DNA of 64,000 nt from Aquiflexum gelatinilyticum (lineage in GTDB: Bacteria > Bacteroidota > Bacteroidia > Cytophagales > Cyclobacteriaceae). A model generated the notes under the pieces. The model was not told where the DNA came from, searched no databases, and was given only the letters and a program-made list of their open reading frames with translations. A program made the position numbers and the translations under genes. Position 1 is the stretch's first letter. Every line of letters begins with the position of its first letter. Of the stretch, positions 42,098 to 51,208 are shown in pieces. The stretch is from assembly GCF_024741135.1 (NCBI RefSeq), contig NZ_JANSUY010000002.1, positions 62,001 through 126,000 of the forward strand, written 5' to 3'.

Positions 42098-43570
42098 ATG
42101 GGAGCTAAAGAGGGATTTATTTTATTCAAAAGAGAACTTCCGGAAACCAGAAAACCGGAAGAAAGGATTCACGACTACAAAGAAATATACAAGCCTTTTG
42201 ATGGGGAAAAACTTAATCATCAGGCTGCTCGATGCATGGATTGCGGAATACCTTTTTGTCATCAGGGATGTCCTTTGGGAAATATTATCCCAGATTTCAA
42301 TGATGCAGTATATAGGAATGAATGGGAAGAAGCCTTCCAGATTTTGAGAAGTACAAATAACTTTCCAGAATTTACAGGAAGAATCTGTCCTGCACCCTGT
42401 GAGGGTTCTTGTGTACTTGGTATCAACAAAGATCCTGTTGCAATCGAACTTATCGAGAAAAACATCGCAGAAAAAGCCTATGAGCTTGGTTTTGTGAAAC
42501 CAAAAATGCCGACAGTGAAAACAGGTTTCAAAGTGGCAGTGATCGGTTCGGGCCCTGCAGGTTTGGCAGCCGCCGACCAACTCAATCAGGCTGGACATGA
42601 AGTCACACTTTTTGAAAAAGACAAAAAAGTGGGTGGATTGTTGAGATATGGCATTCCTGATTTCAAGCTAGAGAAATGGGTCATTGACCGTAGAGTCGAG
42701 ATCATGGAAAAAGAAGGAGTAATTTTCAGTACCGGAACTGAAGTGGGTTTCAATATCAAAGCGGAAAACATTTTGAGAAACTTTGATGCTGTGGTTTTAT
42801 CCACCGGGGCACAGCAGCCTCGTGAACTGAAAATCAAAGGATCCGATCTAAAAGGAGTCCATTTTGCTATGGAATTTCTCGGAAAACAAAATCAAGTCAT
42901 CGCAGGAGAAATTCTTTCAAATCCGATTTCTGCTGAAGGAAAGCATGTATTGGTCATTGGCGGTGGGGATACGGGAAGTGACTGTATCGGTACTTCCAAC
43001 AGGCATGGAGCTGCGAGCATCACCCAATTGGAATTGCTGCCCAAACCTCCAAAACAAAGGACTGTACTCAATCCCTGGCCGGAATGGCCTATGACTTTGA
43101 AGACCTCAAGTTCTCACGAAGAAGGTGCAGATCGGGTATTTTCTGTGTTGACAAAGGAGTTTGTCGGCAATGAAAAAGGAGAAGTCACAGGGTTGGTATT
43201 GGTAGATCTGGAATGGAAAGAGCAAAACGGCAGGATGCAGTTTGTGGAAATTCCTGGCACAAGCAGGACCATTCCATGCGACCTGGCATTTATCGCAATC
43301 GGCTATGCCGGACCTGCTCAGAATGGATTATTGGAAGCTTTTGGTGTACAAACCTTTGACAATTCACTACCAAAATCGAAAGACTATCAAAGCACAAACA
43401 AAAAAGTATTCCTCGCAGGAGACATGAGAAGAGGCCAATCTTTGGTGGTTTGGGCGATTTCCGAAGGCCGTGAAGCAGCATTCAAAGTAGATGAATTCCT
43501 TCAAGGAAGTTCGGCATTGCCAAGAAAAGACGAGGGATATTATGAGGTGGAGCAACACATCCATTATTGA
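42098..43570 (+). CDS. gltD: Glutamate synthase, small subunit
   Basis: 490 aa. Passes electrons from NAD(P)H to the large subunit. The N-terminal [4Fe-4S] ligands are in CMDCGIPFCHQGCPLGN (about residues 43-60) and CPAPCEGSCVLGI. The FAD motif is VIGSGPAGLAAADQL and the NAD(P)H motif VIGGGDTGSDCIGTS. It directly follows gltB (1-base gap) and ends about 90 bases before a strong terminator. Confidence 0.97.
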   Translation: MGAKEGFILFKRELPETRKPEERIHDYKEIYKPFDGEKLNHQAARCMDCGIPFCHQGCPLGNIIPDFNDAVYRNEWEEAFQILRSTNNFPEFTGRICPAPCEGSCVLGINKDPVAIELIEKNIAEKAYELGFVKPKMPTVKTGFKVAVIGSGPAGLAAADQLNQAGHEVTLFEKDKKVGGLLRYGIPDFKLEKWVIDRRVEIMEKEGVIFSTGTEVGFNIKAENILRNFDAVVLSTGAQQPRELKIKGSDLKGVHFAMEFLGKQNQVIAGEILSNPISAEGKHVLVIGGGDTGSDCIGTSNRHGAASITQLELLPKPPKQRTVLNPWPEWPMTLKTSSSHEEGADRVFSVLTKEFVGNEKGEVTGLVLVDLEWKEQNGRMQFVEIPGTSRTIPCDLAFIAIGYAGPAQNGLLEAFGVQTFDNSLPKSKDYQSTNKKVFLAGDMRRGQSLVVWAISEGREAAFKVDEFLQGSSALPRKDEGYYEVEQHIHY

Positions 43571-43658
43571 ATAAAAGGAAGCAATAAGCCTAAAATAAGA
43601 GTAAGCGTGATAATAAGTTTAGTTTGTGATTGTTATGATTTTTTAGCAATCTAATCAG

Positions 43659-43685
43659 AAAGAGCAGGTCGGTGGCCTGCTCTTT
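43659..43685 (+). terminator. Terminator of gltBD
   Basis: AAAGAGCAGG-TCGGTGG-CCTGCTCTTT, then more T. A perfect 10-bp stem and T-run. Confidence 0.9.
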
Positions 43686-43835
43686 TTGGTTTTTTACATT
43701 TAAAAATTTTGGTAAAAACTCAATGATGCCATCTTGCAAACCACTCTATATAAGCATTTTCAAAAAAATGAACTTCAATCAGGACATCCTTTTAATTGAC
43801 TACGTCCTTACAAAAAACCATAACTTTTAAAACCT

Positions 43836-44315
43836 ATGAAATTATCATCTTCACTTGTTATAGCTACTATCCTCTGTTTTACATTTTCCTGTAATATGGA
43901 TGACAACGATTTTAGCCAAGAAAATCTTCATGGAACATGGGAACTGAGTTCCTATTGGGAGGAATCAGAACTCTTCTTAGTTCAGGCATATGAATTCAAT
44001 GAAGACGGCACATTTGAACATAGGGTGACCGCACGACAACAGGATTCCAACATTGATTTTGGATATAATTCTCTCACTAGCGGAACGTATTCATTGGCAG
44101 GGAATAAGCTATCTCTTGAAGAAAAAGAGTTTTTAACAATTCCTGAAGAAAGTACGGTTTGGTATACTGGAATGGATAAACTTGTCGGAGGAGACTGGAA
44201 CAGGGAAACAGAAATAACAATATCTCTAAAAGAAAGAAAGTCTCAATTGGTGTTGGATTTTCCATGCCCTCCCTTTGCTCAGTGCACCGGTCCAATCACT
44301 TTTTATCGCAAATAA
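43836..44315 (+). CDS. Lipocalin-like lipoprotein A, 159 aa
   Basis: Signal MKLSSSLVIATILCFTFSCNM with lipobox TFSC (Cys at 19). NLHGTWELSSYWEESELF and FNEDGTFEHRVTARQQDSN, then SGTYSLAGNKLSLEE, are the beta-strand pattern of small lipocalin-like (calycin) lipoproteins of Bacteroidota. A ligand cannot be named. A tandem paralogue follows after 26 bases. Confidence 0.75.
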   Translation: MKLSSSLVIATILCFTFSCNMDDNDFSQENLHGTWELSSYWEESELFLVQAYEFNEDGTFEHRVTARQQDSNIDFGYNSLTSGTYSLAGNKLSLEEKEFLTIPEESTVWYTGMDKLVGGDWNRETEITISLKERKSQLVLDFPCPPFAQCTGPITFYRK

Positions 44316-44341
44316 TTAAGTTAAAATAAAACCTCAAATTC

Positions 44342-44830
44342 ATGAGAATATTTTCCAAACTAGCCTTAATCTCAATCCTATTCATTACTTTTTCTTGTAA
44401 TCTTATCGAAAAAGATGACAAGAATTTTAGTCTCCAAGATCTGCATGGAACTTGGGAATTGATTAGATATCAACAAGAGTCACAACTGTTTTATGTCGAT
44501 ACCTATGAATTCAAGGAGGATGGAACTTTTGAAAACAGAAGTACGGCCCGACAGCAAGATAACAACATGGACCTTGGGTATAATTCAATCACAAACGGGA
44601 CATACCGGTTAATAGGAAATGTTTTGACTCTTACAGGAGACCAATTTTTGACGCTTCCTGAAGGGAGTACGGTATGGTATACAGCACCGGATAACCTTAT
44701 CGGATCGGACTGGAACATAGAAAGAGAATACACCATAGCCCTAAAAGAAAGGAAGTCACAATTGGTGCTTGATTATAAATGCGCACCCAATGAACTTTGC
44801 TCGGGTCCAATCACTTATTTCCGCAAGTAG
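44342..44830 (+). CDS. Lipocalin-like lipoprotein B, 162 aa
   Basis: Tandem paralogue of the preceding gene: shared LHGTWEL, EDGTFE, TARQQD, STVWYT and LKERKSQLVLD, roughly 55-60% identity by eye. Lipobox TFSC at the end of MRIFSKLALISILFITFSC. The strongest differences are in the N-terminal third. Ends before a terminator at 44847. Confidence 0.75.
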   Translation: MRIFSKLALISILFITFSCNLIEKDDKNFSLQDLHGTWELIRYQQESQLFYVDTYEFKEDGTFENRSTARQQDNNMDLGYNSITNGTYRLIGNVLTLTGDQFLTLPEGSTVWYTAPDNLIGSDWNIEREYTIALKERKSQLVLDYKCAPNELCSGPITYFRK

Positions 44831-44846
44831 ACAATGAATAAACCAG

Positions 44847-44873
44847 AAAAAGCAGACCATTGGCCTGCTTTTT
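44847..44873 (+). terminator. Terminator of the lipoprotein pair
   Basis: AAAAAGCAG-ACCATTGGC-CTGCTTTTT and further T. It also faces the convergent DUF4890 gene. Confidence 0.8.
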
Positions 44874-44900
44874 TCTACAAATAAACCCAATCAATCTGTT

Positions 44901-45362
44901 TTAAATATTGCTTCCGGAGCTGCCTTTTCCTCCTGATGAACCTTTGCCTCCACGGTGACCTCTTCCGCTTCCACTACGTTCTCGAATTTCTTTTCGGTTT
45001 TCTTTTTTGACTTCCTCCCACTTGGTTTTTTGTTCAGGAGTCAAAATAGCCTCAATCTGTTCATTTTGAAACTGGTTTTGAGCCTGCATCTCTGTTCTTT
45101 TTGCTTTTCTTTCCTCCTCCATCGCCGCTCTCTGTGCTTCTCTTTTCTGGGCATTTTCGAGATTGATTTGGTAGATCTTTTGTTTTTGATCTTCAGAAAG
45201 TCCCAACTCTTCTGTCATTTTCGTGGTAATCTTTTCGGCCCTCTGTTCGGGGGTCAACGATTCTTTTTGCTGTCCACCTCGAGGTCCACCCTGTCCTCTT
45301 TGGGCAAATGCCCCTGCAAATGTCAAGGTGAATATTGCTGCAATCATCAATAGCTTTTTCAT
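44901..45362 (-). CDS. DUF4890-type periplasmic helical protein, 153 aa
   Basis: Signal peptide MKKLLMIAAIFTLTFAGAFAQ. The mature part is highly charged and helical: SLTPEQRAEKITTKMTEELGL, then LSEDQKQKIYQINLENAQKR, and a second ILTPEQKTKWEEVK, the paired LTxxQ helices of Spy/CpxP-like and DUF4890 proteins. The tail is Gly/Ser/Arg-rich (GKGSSGGKGSSG). Possibly an envelope-stress chaperone, inferred only from the Spy-like pattern. Confidence 0.75.
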   Translation of the reverse strand: MKKLLMIAAIFTLTFAGAFAQRGQGGPRGGQQKESLTPEQRAEKITTKMTEELGLSEDQKQKIYQINLENAQKREAQRAAMEEERKAKRTEMQAQNQFQNEQIEAILTPEQKTKWEEVKKENRKEIRERSGSGRGHRGGKGSSGGKGSSGSNI

Positions 45363-45532
45363 GTCTTTATTTTGTTTTTAGAATTTTATTAAAAGGATAA
45401 TCTTAGAAATTTCGATTTCCCGGACAAATCATTGGAATCTCTAAGCTGTGAATTTGAAGATTAGACTTAGGTTAGGTCTGATGGTTTAATCCGGTTTTTG
45501 GAAAATACTGTTAACAAATCTTAAATTGGGAA

Positions 45533-45973
45533 ATGGGAAGTTTCTATTATTTCGGGTATGCCAGCAACCTGGATTCAAGCACCTTGGAAGGAAGATTGCA
45601 TACCAACCCATTAAAAATCGGTATCGGTGTTTTGCCGCATCATGGATTTCGCTTCAACCATCCTAATCCGGATGGATCAGCAAGGGCTAATATTGTAAAC
45701 AGTGAAAATGAATCCGTTTATGGCCTAATTTACAAAATCCAAAATGAGGATAAAGCATATTTCTTGACCTCCGAACCTGGATATGATTTTGTTGAAAAAG
45801 AGATTTTTAAAAAGAATGGAAAAATCAATGCTTTTGTTTTTATATCCAAAAACACTCAGGAAGACCTATTCCCTAAAGAAGAATATTGGAAGGTGATTCT
45901 CAAAGGAGGCAAAGAGTCAGGAATACCTGATTCCTATCTTGCCCAAATCATCAATAGGGTCGGAAAAATCTGA
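45533..45973 (+). CDS. Gamma-glutamylcyclotransferase-fold protein, 146 aa
   Basis: The N-terminal YYFGYASNLDSSTLEGRL is the YGxN substrate loop of the GGCT/AIG2 fold. NSENESVYGLIYKIQNEDKAYFL supplies the second core strand, and EKEIFKKNGKINAFVFIS the third. The conserved catalytic Glu is probably the one in TSEPGYDFVEKE. Likely acts on gamma-glutamyl amines or peptides, but the substrate is unproven. Confidence 0.75.
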   Translation: MGSFYYFGYASNLDSSTLEGRLHTNPLKIGIGVLPHHGFRFNHPNPDGSARANIVNSENESVYGLIYKIQNEDKAYFLTSEPGYDFVEKEIFKKNGKINAFVFISKNTQEDLFPKEEYWKVILKGGKESGIPDSYLAQIINRVGKI

Positions 45974-46016
45974 TTTTCAGAAGATTCAAATCCGAGGATA
46001 ACTTACCAAAAAAATA

Positions 46017-46916
46017 TCACTTTTTACATCCCGTGGCCTCACTTGCATAATACCGCTCGTCGCCGACAAAAAGTTCTTCATCCTTTAGTGTAAGTGGAAC
46101 AGTCAACGGACTCAATCCCTTTTTGTCAAAAGTAAGGTTCAATATCGCTTCAGGACCTTTACCTTCTACTGTCCAACTTCCCCTCATTCTGTTTTTATAT
46201 TCTGGATTGACATTCCTCATGATGCCTCTTTTTTTGACATTGGCAGAAAAGGTTCCGTTTTCGCAAAGGTTGATCTGTGTTTGCCTTGCACCTCCCAAAA
46301 CTTCATCATAGGTAATCATCAGTTTGTTGGAAAGAAATTCCTTCCAGTCAAAATTCTCATAGGGAGACTCAAAAGAAGGGCGTTCAAAAGTACCTTTCTG
46401 TAATAATTGCAGGGCCGCTTTCGAAACATTGTCATAAGATTCCTCAGACCCTACTGCTAATACAGTGATACAGGTGCCCTGATTTCCACATTTGGTTGCA
46501 GCAAAGGCCCTTGATTGTCTTTGTACATAATTCCCATCCGCTACAACTTCAGACTGCAATATCTGATCTGAAATTTTTGGATCAATGGCTTTCAATCTTA
46601 ACTTATCTGTGACATCCACCCCTTCCTTCCATAGCTCAGAAAGCTGTTGAAGGTCTACTGCGGCCCTACCAAAGACATAAATTTCGCCAAAACCTCCATT
46701 GCCGGTGGTCAATAAAAAAACCTCAGTTTCCCGCGGCAAGGTTCCTACCCATCCCACAGGTACCTGGGAAGTAAATCCATATGTCGGCGAAAAAAGCGTA
46801 TCCTGAGAATTATACATTCTACCCGGTTGGATTCTTTTTTTGGCTGATTGGCCTACTGTCGGGTTATTGAAACTTGCACCGATAAGGATTGCGGCTAGGA
46901 TAAGTATGTTTCTCAT
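46017..46916 (-). CDS. Secreted hypothetical protein, 299 aa
   Basis: Signal peptide MRNILILAAILIGASFNNPTVGQ. No catalytic motif is recognised. The N-terminal half (SPTYGFTSQVPVGWVGTLPRETE) resembles a PsbP/DUF1795-like small beta-alpha fold that opens with a GFxxxxPxGW phrase. The C-terminal half reads as a lipocalin-like barrel (NLCENGTFSANVKKR, RMRGSWTVEGKG). That makes a two-domain secreted protein plausible, by appearance only. Confidence 0.6.
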   Translation of the reverse strand: MRNILILAAILIGASFNNPTVGQSAKKRIQPGRMYNSQDTLFSPTYGFTSQVPVGWVGTLPRETEVFLLTTGNGGFGEIYVFGRAAVDLQQLSELWKEGVDVTDKLRLKAIDPKISDQILQSEVVADGNYVQRQSRAFAATKCGNQGTCITVLAVGSEESYDNVSKAALQLLQKGTFERPSFESPYENFDWKEFLSNKLMITYDEVLGGARQTQINLCENGTFSANVKKRGIMRNVNPEYKNRMRGSWTVEGKGPEAILNLTFDKKGLSPLTVPLTLKDEELFVGDERYYASEATGCKK

Positions 46917-47024
46917 AAAAAAGAGGTTTTATGTTTTAAATATAACCATCAAAAAGGAAGACCGAATCAGCTTCGGTGAAAATGATTTGGTATTGGGAAA
47001 AAAGAAAAGCATTTTATTCTGCCA

Positions 47025-48368
47025 TCAATCTTCATAATCCTTTTCTTCAAGCATCCATTGTCTTTTAAATTCCTTGACATAACGGGGCCTGATCAAAAGC
47101 CTCAGGCTTGGGTCAAAAGAGAGGTATTTCCAAGACCAAGTAAGGAAAACCATAAGCTTGTTTTTAACTCCCAAGATTGCCATCAGATGGACAAACAGCC
47201 ATACCAGCCAAGCAAAGGACCCTTGAAAACTCACAAATGGCAAGTCCACCACGGCCATCTTTTTACCTATCGTTGCCATGGATCCAAGGTCATTGTATTT
47301 AAATGGTATCCAAGGTTTGCCTTTCAGTTCATTTTTGAAGTTTTTGGCAAGATTGGCAGCTTGCTGTATCGCTACCTGCGCTACTTGAGGATGTCCATTT
47401 GGAAATTTTTCTTCCTTCTGCACACATTGGTCGCCAACTACATAAATGTCTTGTTCATTGACCATCCTATTGAATTCGTCGACCAACAATCTCCCATTTG
47501 GCGCTTTTTGATCGTCTTCAACACCAATAAGCGAATTGGCTTTTATGCCGGCGGCCCAAAGTAAAGTCAAGGTTTTGATTGGTTCTTTGTCAAGAAGTTT
47601 AACAATAAACCCATCGTAATCCTCAACCCGCGTATTGAGCATGACTTCTACACCGAGCTCCTGAAGGTATTGAAGTGCTTTTTCCCTGGATTTTGGCGTC
47701 AAACCACTGAGCAAAGAACCACCGGACTCGACAAGGATGACACGCATGTTTTTAAAGGATAACTGGGGATAGTCTTTGGGTAGGACTTTATTTCTCAATT
47801 CCGCTATAGATCCCGCAAGCTCCACCCCTGTGGCCCCGCCGCCCACAATGACGACATTCATGATCGGCTTTCGTTCATCTTCATCAGCAATATTGACCGC
47901 TCGCTCATAGTTGGAGATGATTTTATTTCGGATATATAAAGCCTCAGAAGTGGACTTCATGGGAGCACAGAATTTTTGGATATTCTGGTTGCCGAAATAA
48001 TTGGTATTGGCACCTTGAGACAAGACTAAATAGTCATATTGTATTGTTCCCAGGTTGGTATAGATGGTTTTCTTTTCTTTATCTATTTCCCTCACTACTG
48101 CCATTCTAAAGACCACATTATCTATTTTGTGAAAAATCCTTCTCAGGGGAAATGAAACAGCACTTGGTGAAAGTGCCGCCGTCGCGACCTGATAAAGCAA
48201 GGGTTGGAATTGGTGATAATTGTTTTTATCAAACAACACTATCTGATAATCGGTATGGGCAAGCTTTTGGGCGATTTTAAGTCCGGCAAATCCAGCTCCG
48301 ACGATTACAATCCTTTTATGTTTCGGTTGTGGAATATTGGGAATGGGCAGGTTTTCAGATTGGCTCAT
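47025..48368 (-). CDS. ndh: Type II NADH dehydrogenase-like FAD/NAD oxidoreductase
   Basis: About 447 aa. The FAD-binding GxGxxG is IVIVGAGFAGLKIAQKL near the N-terminus; the NADH-binding motif VVIVGGGATGVELAGSIAEL is central (about residue 175). DIYVVGDQCVQ is the second FAD motif. Hydrophobic segments near the C-terminus (FAWLVWLFVHLMAILG) suit membrane attachment. Non-proton-pumping quinone reduction is expected. The start at 48368 (MSQSENLPIPN) is preferred; an in-frame ATG lies at 48389. Confidence 0.88.
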   Translation of the reverse strand: MSQSENLPIPNIPQPKHKRIVIVGAGFAGLKIAQKLAHTDYQIVLFDKNNYHQFQPLLYQVATAALSPSAVSFPLRRIFHKIDNVVFRMAVVREIDKEKKTIYTNLGTIQYDYLVLSQGANTNYFGNQNIQKFCAPMKSTSEALYIRNKIISNYERAVNIADEDERKPIMNVVIVGGGATGVELAGSIAELRNKVLPKDYPQLSFKNMRVILVESGGSLLSGLTPKSREKALQYLQELGVEVMLNTRVEDYDGFIVKLLDKEPIKTLTLLWAAGIKANSLIGVEDDQKAPNGRLLVDEFNRMVNEQDIYVVGDQCVQKEEKFPNGHPQVAQVAIQQAANLAKNFKNELKGKPWIPFKYNDLGSMATIGKKMAVVDLPFVSFQGSFAWLVWLFVHLMAILGVKNKLMVFLTWSWKYLSFDPSLRLLIRPRYVKEFKRQWMLEEKDYED

Positions 48369-48520
48369 GATAAAAGTTATTGGATTCAAAATATCAGTAA
48401 ATCTATTAAATTTTGACTTAGGATTACCGTTCTAAGAAGATTTGTTGGCATTGGTTTTCTTTGTTTTAGGCACTTTAAAAAGATTTATTAATTTTACCCA
48501 CCTTTTAGAACAGATCAGCA

Positions 48521-49228
48521 ATGGGAAGAGCATTTGAATTTAGGAAAGAAAGAAAATTTAAACGTTGGAGCCAGATGTCCAAGGTATTTACCCGCCTTGG
48601 AAAAGAAATTGTAATGGCCGTCAAAGCAGGCGGTCCGGATCCGGCAAATAACACAAAGCTCCGAACCGTCATCCAAAACGCAAAAGGCGCTTCGATGCCA
48701 AAGGATAGGATCGAGGCTGCTATCAAAAGAGCTTCCAACAAGGATGAAAAAAACTATGAAGAGATTGTCTATGAAGGTTATGGACCCTATGGCGTAGCTG
48801 TAATCATCGAAACCTCCACAGACAATATCAACAGGACTGTAGCCAATATCAGAAGTTATTTCACCAAATCAGGAGGATCATTAGGGACATCAGGTTCAGT
48901 CAGCTTTATGTTTACAAAAAAGGCGGTTTTCCGATTTGCACAAAAAGACCTTGACATAGAAGAGTTGGAGCTCGAACTGATCGACCATGGATTAGAAGAA
49001 ATTGCTGAAAATGAGGGTGAAATTTTTGCATACACAGAATTTGAGGATTTTGGAAAAATGCAAAAAGCACTTGAAGACAAGCATATTGAAGTAATCAACG
49101 CAGACTTCCAATGGTTCCCCTCCACCACTGTCGACCTCACCGAAGAACAGGAAGAGGAAATAAACAAAATGATAGAAAGACTTGAGGAAGACGATGATGT
49201 CAACCAAGTATTTACCAACGTTGCTTAA
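48521..49228 (+). CDS. YebC/PmpR-family protein, 235 aa
   Basis: GRAFEFRKERKFKRWSQMSKVFTRLGKEI, then VKAGGPDPANNTKLRTVI and ASMPKDRIEAAIKRAS are the YebC/TACO1 signature. These proteins are transcription regulators in some bacteria and relieve ribosome stalling at proline-rich sequences in others. Domains I-III are complete. The acidic C-terminus (EEINKMIERLEEDDDV) is normal. Confidence 0.93.
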   Translation: MGRAFEFRKERKFKRWSQMSKVFTRLGKEIVMAVKAGGPDPANNTKLRTVIQNAKGASMPKDRIEAAIKRASNKDEKNYEEIVYEGYGPYGVAVIIETSTDNINRTVANIRSYFTKSGGSLGTSGSVSFMFTKKAVFRFAQKDLDIEELELELIDHGLEEIAENEGEIFAYTEFEDFGKMQKALEDKHIEVINADFQWFPSTTVDLTEEQEEEINKMIERLEEDDDVNQVFTNVA

Positions 49229-49282
49229 AACTATACCTTCACCACCAATTCACATAATTTTAATCTTTACCGCTGATCATCC

Positions 49283-49864
49283 ATGACTGGACCAATGAGT
49301 TTTCCAAAAAGAAAGAATATCCAAGATCAACAAAGGCAGAATTTAGTAATTGTAGGAAGTAGAAATCCAGTTAAAATCAATTGCACCAATAGTGGTTTTC
49401 ACCAAGTATTTGAAGGAACTTATCTCGTAGAAGGGTTAAATGTAAGCTCAGATGTGGAAGCACAGCCAGTAGGCGATGAACAGACTTACAAAGGGGCATT
49501 TAACCGTGCAAAAAATTCTAAAGCAGTGTTTCCAGAGGCAGATTTTTGGGTAGGTATTGAAGGTGGAGTGGAAAAATTCCAGGGAGAAATGGCTGCTTTT
49601 GCATGGGTTGTGGTCTTGGATAGGAATGGAAAAATAGGTAAAGCAAAAACTTCCATATTCTTCCTTCCAAAAGCCATTGCCGATATGGTAGATAGCGGGA
49701 TGGAACTTGGAGCAGCTGATGATGCTTTTTTCAACAGGGAAAATTCCAAGGAAAATGATGGTGCAGTGGGTATTTTGACAAAAGGGGCGCTTGATAGGAA
49801 AAATTATTACCAACAGGCAGTTATTTTGGCTTTGATACCTTTTGTAAAAGAAGATTTATATTAA
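49283..49864 (+). CDS. YjjX-like inosine/xanthosine triphosphatase, 193 aa
   Basis: The core begins LVIVGSRNPVKINCTNSGF; SDVEAQPVGDEQTYKGAFNRA and DFWVGIEGGVEKFQGEM follow, and SIFFLPKAIADMV carries the family phrase. Matches the DUF84/YjjX house-cleaning NTPases that clear ITP and XTP. The N-terminal ~17 residues (MTGPMSFPKRKNIQDQQ) are extra; a start at MSFPKRK (49295) is also possible. Confidence 0.85.
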   Translation: MTGPMSFPKRKNIQDQQRQNLVIVGSRNPVKINCTNSGFHQVFEGTYLVEGLNVSSDVEAQPVGDEQTYKGAFNRAKNSKAVFPEADFWVGIEGGVEKFQGEMAAFAWVVVLDRNGKIGKAKTSIFFLPKAIADMVDSGMELGAADDAFFNRENSKENDGAVGILTKGALDRKNYYQQAVILALIPFVKEDLY

Positions 49865-49865
49865 A

Positions 49866-49910
49866 ATTTCCTAAATGTCTGATAGATTTTTTCAATTGGA
49901 TTTAGGAAAT
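49866..49910 (+). promoter_or_regulatory. 11-bp inverted repeat covering a start codon
   Basis: ATTTCCTAAAT (49866-49876) and ATTTAGGAAAT (49900-49910) are perfect complements 23 bases apart. The right arm contains AT of the ATG for the 58-aa ORF at 49909, and the left arm begins just after the yjjX-like stop. As RNA this would occlude the start; as DNA it is a protein-binding dyad. Confidence 0.6.
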
Positions 49911-50085
49911 GATTACGACTAGATTTGTTAAAAAGTTTTACTCTTGTACACATAAACTTCTCTTGAGTTTATTGAAAAAGGATAAAATTGTTGCACAATT
50001 AAATTTGCCAAAAAGACTTACAGATTTAAAAAATAAAAACTTGAATCCAATCAACCGAAGAATTTCAAGTCAAATAGATAAATAG
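49909..50085 (+). CDS. Small basic protein, 58 aa, unknown
   Basis: ATG at 49909-49911 to TAG at 50083-50085. The peptide begins MITTRFVKKFYSCTHKL and ends INRRISSQIDK, with many Lys/Arg/Leu/Asn and no membrane segment or signal. The middle (LLKKDKIVAQLNLPKRLTDLK) would form amphipathic helices. It follows the YjjX-like gene and precedes a bidirectional terminator by 44 bases. AT-rich codons are used. Unrecognised; it could be a real small protein or a fortuitous frame. Confidence 0.4.
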   Translation: MITTRFVKKFYSCTHKLLLSLLKKDKIVAQLNLPKRLTDLKNKNLNPINRRISSQIDK

Positions 50086-50129
50086 CAGAGAGTGTTTGGT
50101 CACCACTACAGTCATCTGTAATTTTTAAA

Positions 50130-50147
50130 GAGCCCTTCGAAGGGCTC
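50130..50147. terminator. Bidirectional terminator
   Basis: A perfect 18-base palindrome, GAGCCCTT-CG-AAGGGCTC style, flanked by TTTT runs on both sides, between convergent genes. It overlaps the stop of the gene at 50146-51135. Confidence 0.8.
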
Positions 50148-51135
50148 ATTTTATTTTCAGGTTATTTAGAAAATTGCCCAATGAAACCCTCCAATCAGGG
50201 TCTGCGTCCCATACAGGACCGATATATAATTCATTTCTTACCAAGAATCGGATGTAATATTTGACCACAATCCTGTCTCCATCAGTAAGACTATCTGTGG
50301 GTAAACCCATATTCTGCATCAGGTCACTTTCTCTTGCTTCTATCCTCATCAGGACAAACTGTACCTTGTCTTTGATCAAGTCTGCATCGGTCCTGGGACT
50401 GCTGAGAAACTCCCCTTGATGAGGATACAGTTGTGTGAAAATCGCCTGCAAACCATTCCTTTCCTCATTCTGCTCCGCAAGTATACTCTCCTCGGATTTT
50501 CCCAAAAGGTCATATCTAAATGTATTTAAGTAACCACTTTCGCCTGCAGCTCCAGATAATGGAATTCCCAACTTGAAAACATCAAGGTTCAGTGGATTTC
50601 TATTAAGGTATCTTTGGGCAGCGGATGCCGTGGCATTAGCGCCTGACGGAAACTCCGGAACTTCCAAAACCATCAGGTTTTTGGATTTAATATTTAGGCC
50701 AATTGCGGCCAAAGACTCCTTCATCTGACCTATTTCCTTTGCTTCCATACTCCACATACCGTTGGTAGGGATCATGTTTTTATTATTGGTAAAAGGTCCA
50801 ATGTTCAACACTGTGTTTCCATTAGCTTTACGGGTAAGGATCACGATAGAAGAAATCATCCTTTTGGAAAACATGGCAGCAAAACCTGCCTGTACCTCTT
50901 CAGAAATCGCAACATCTTCTAATTCATAATAGGCTACCGGATCTCCACCGGCTAATACCAAAGCCGGATGGATTTCATTTGCCAATGTTTCCCAAGAAAA
51001 GGAAGGTCGGGCTTGGGGTGAATTTGAAATAAGAACAATGGATTTCCCATCCAAAAAGGTTTCAGGAAGGGCATTTTGAGCCATACTTGGTCTTACAAAA
51101 GCAAAAACCATCAGCAAGGCAAAAAGATATTTCAT
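50146..51135 (-). CDS. Secreted hypothetical protein, 329 aa
   Basis: Signal peptide MKYLFALLMVFAFVRPSMAQ. The mature region has FLDGKSIVLISNSPQARPSFSWETLANEI and IVILTRKANGNTVLNIGPF, suggesting a Rossmann-like alpha/beta domain. No catalytic residues can be assigned. The C-terminal part is charged and helical (DLIKDKVQFVLMRIEARESD). I do not recognise the family. It faces away from the M28 peptidase gene. Confidence 0.65.
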   Translation of the reverse strand: MKYLFALLMVFAFVRPSMAQNALPETFLDGKSIVLISNSPQARPSFSWETLANEIHPALVLAGGDPVAYYELEDVAISEEVQAGFAAMFSKRMISSIVILTRKANGNTVLNIGPFTNNKNMIPTNGMWSMEAKEIGQMKESLAAIGLNIKSKNLMVLEVPEFPSGANATASAAQRYLNRNPLNLDVFKLGIPLSGAAGESGYLNTFRYDLLGKSEESILAEQNEERNGLQAIFTQLYPHQGEFLSSPRTDADLIKDKVQFVLMRIEARESDLMQNMGLPTDSLTDGDRIVVKYYIRFLVRNELYIGPVWDADPDWRVSLGNFLNNLKIK

Positions 51136-51208
51136 AGGTGTTAAGATTCGAGCGATTATATCTTACTATTTTTACGAATATACATAACGGACCAATTTAA
51201 AAAGACAT

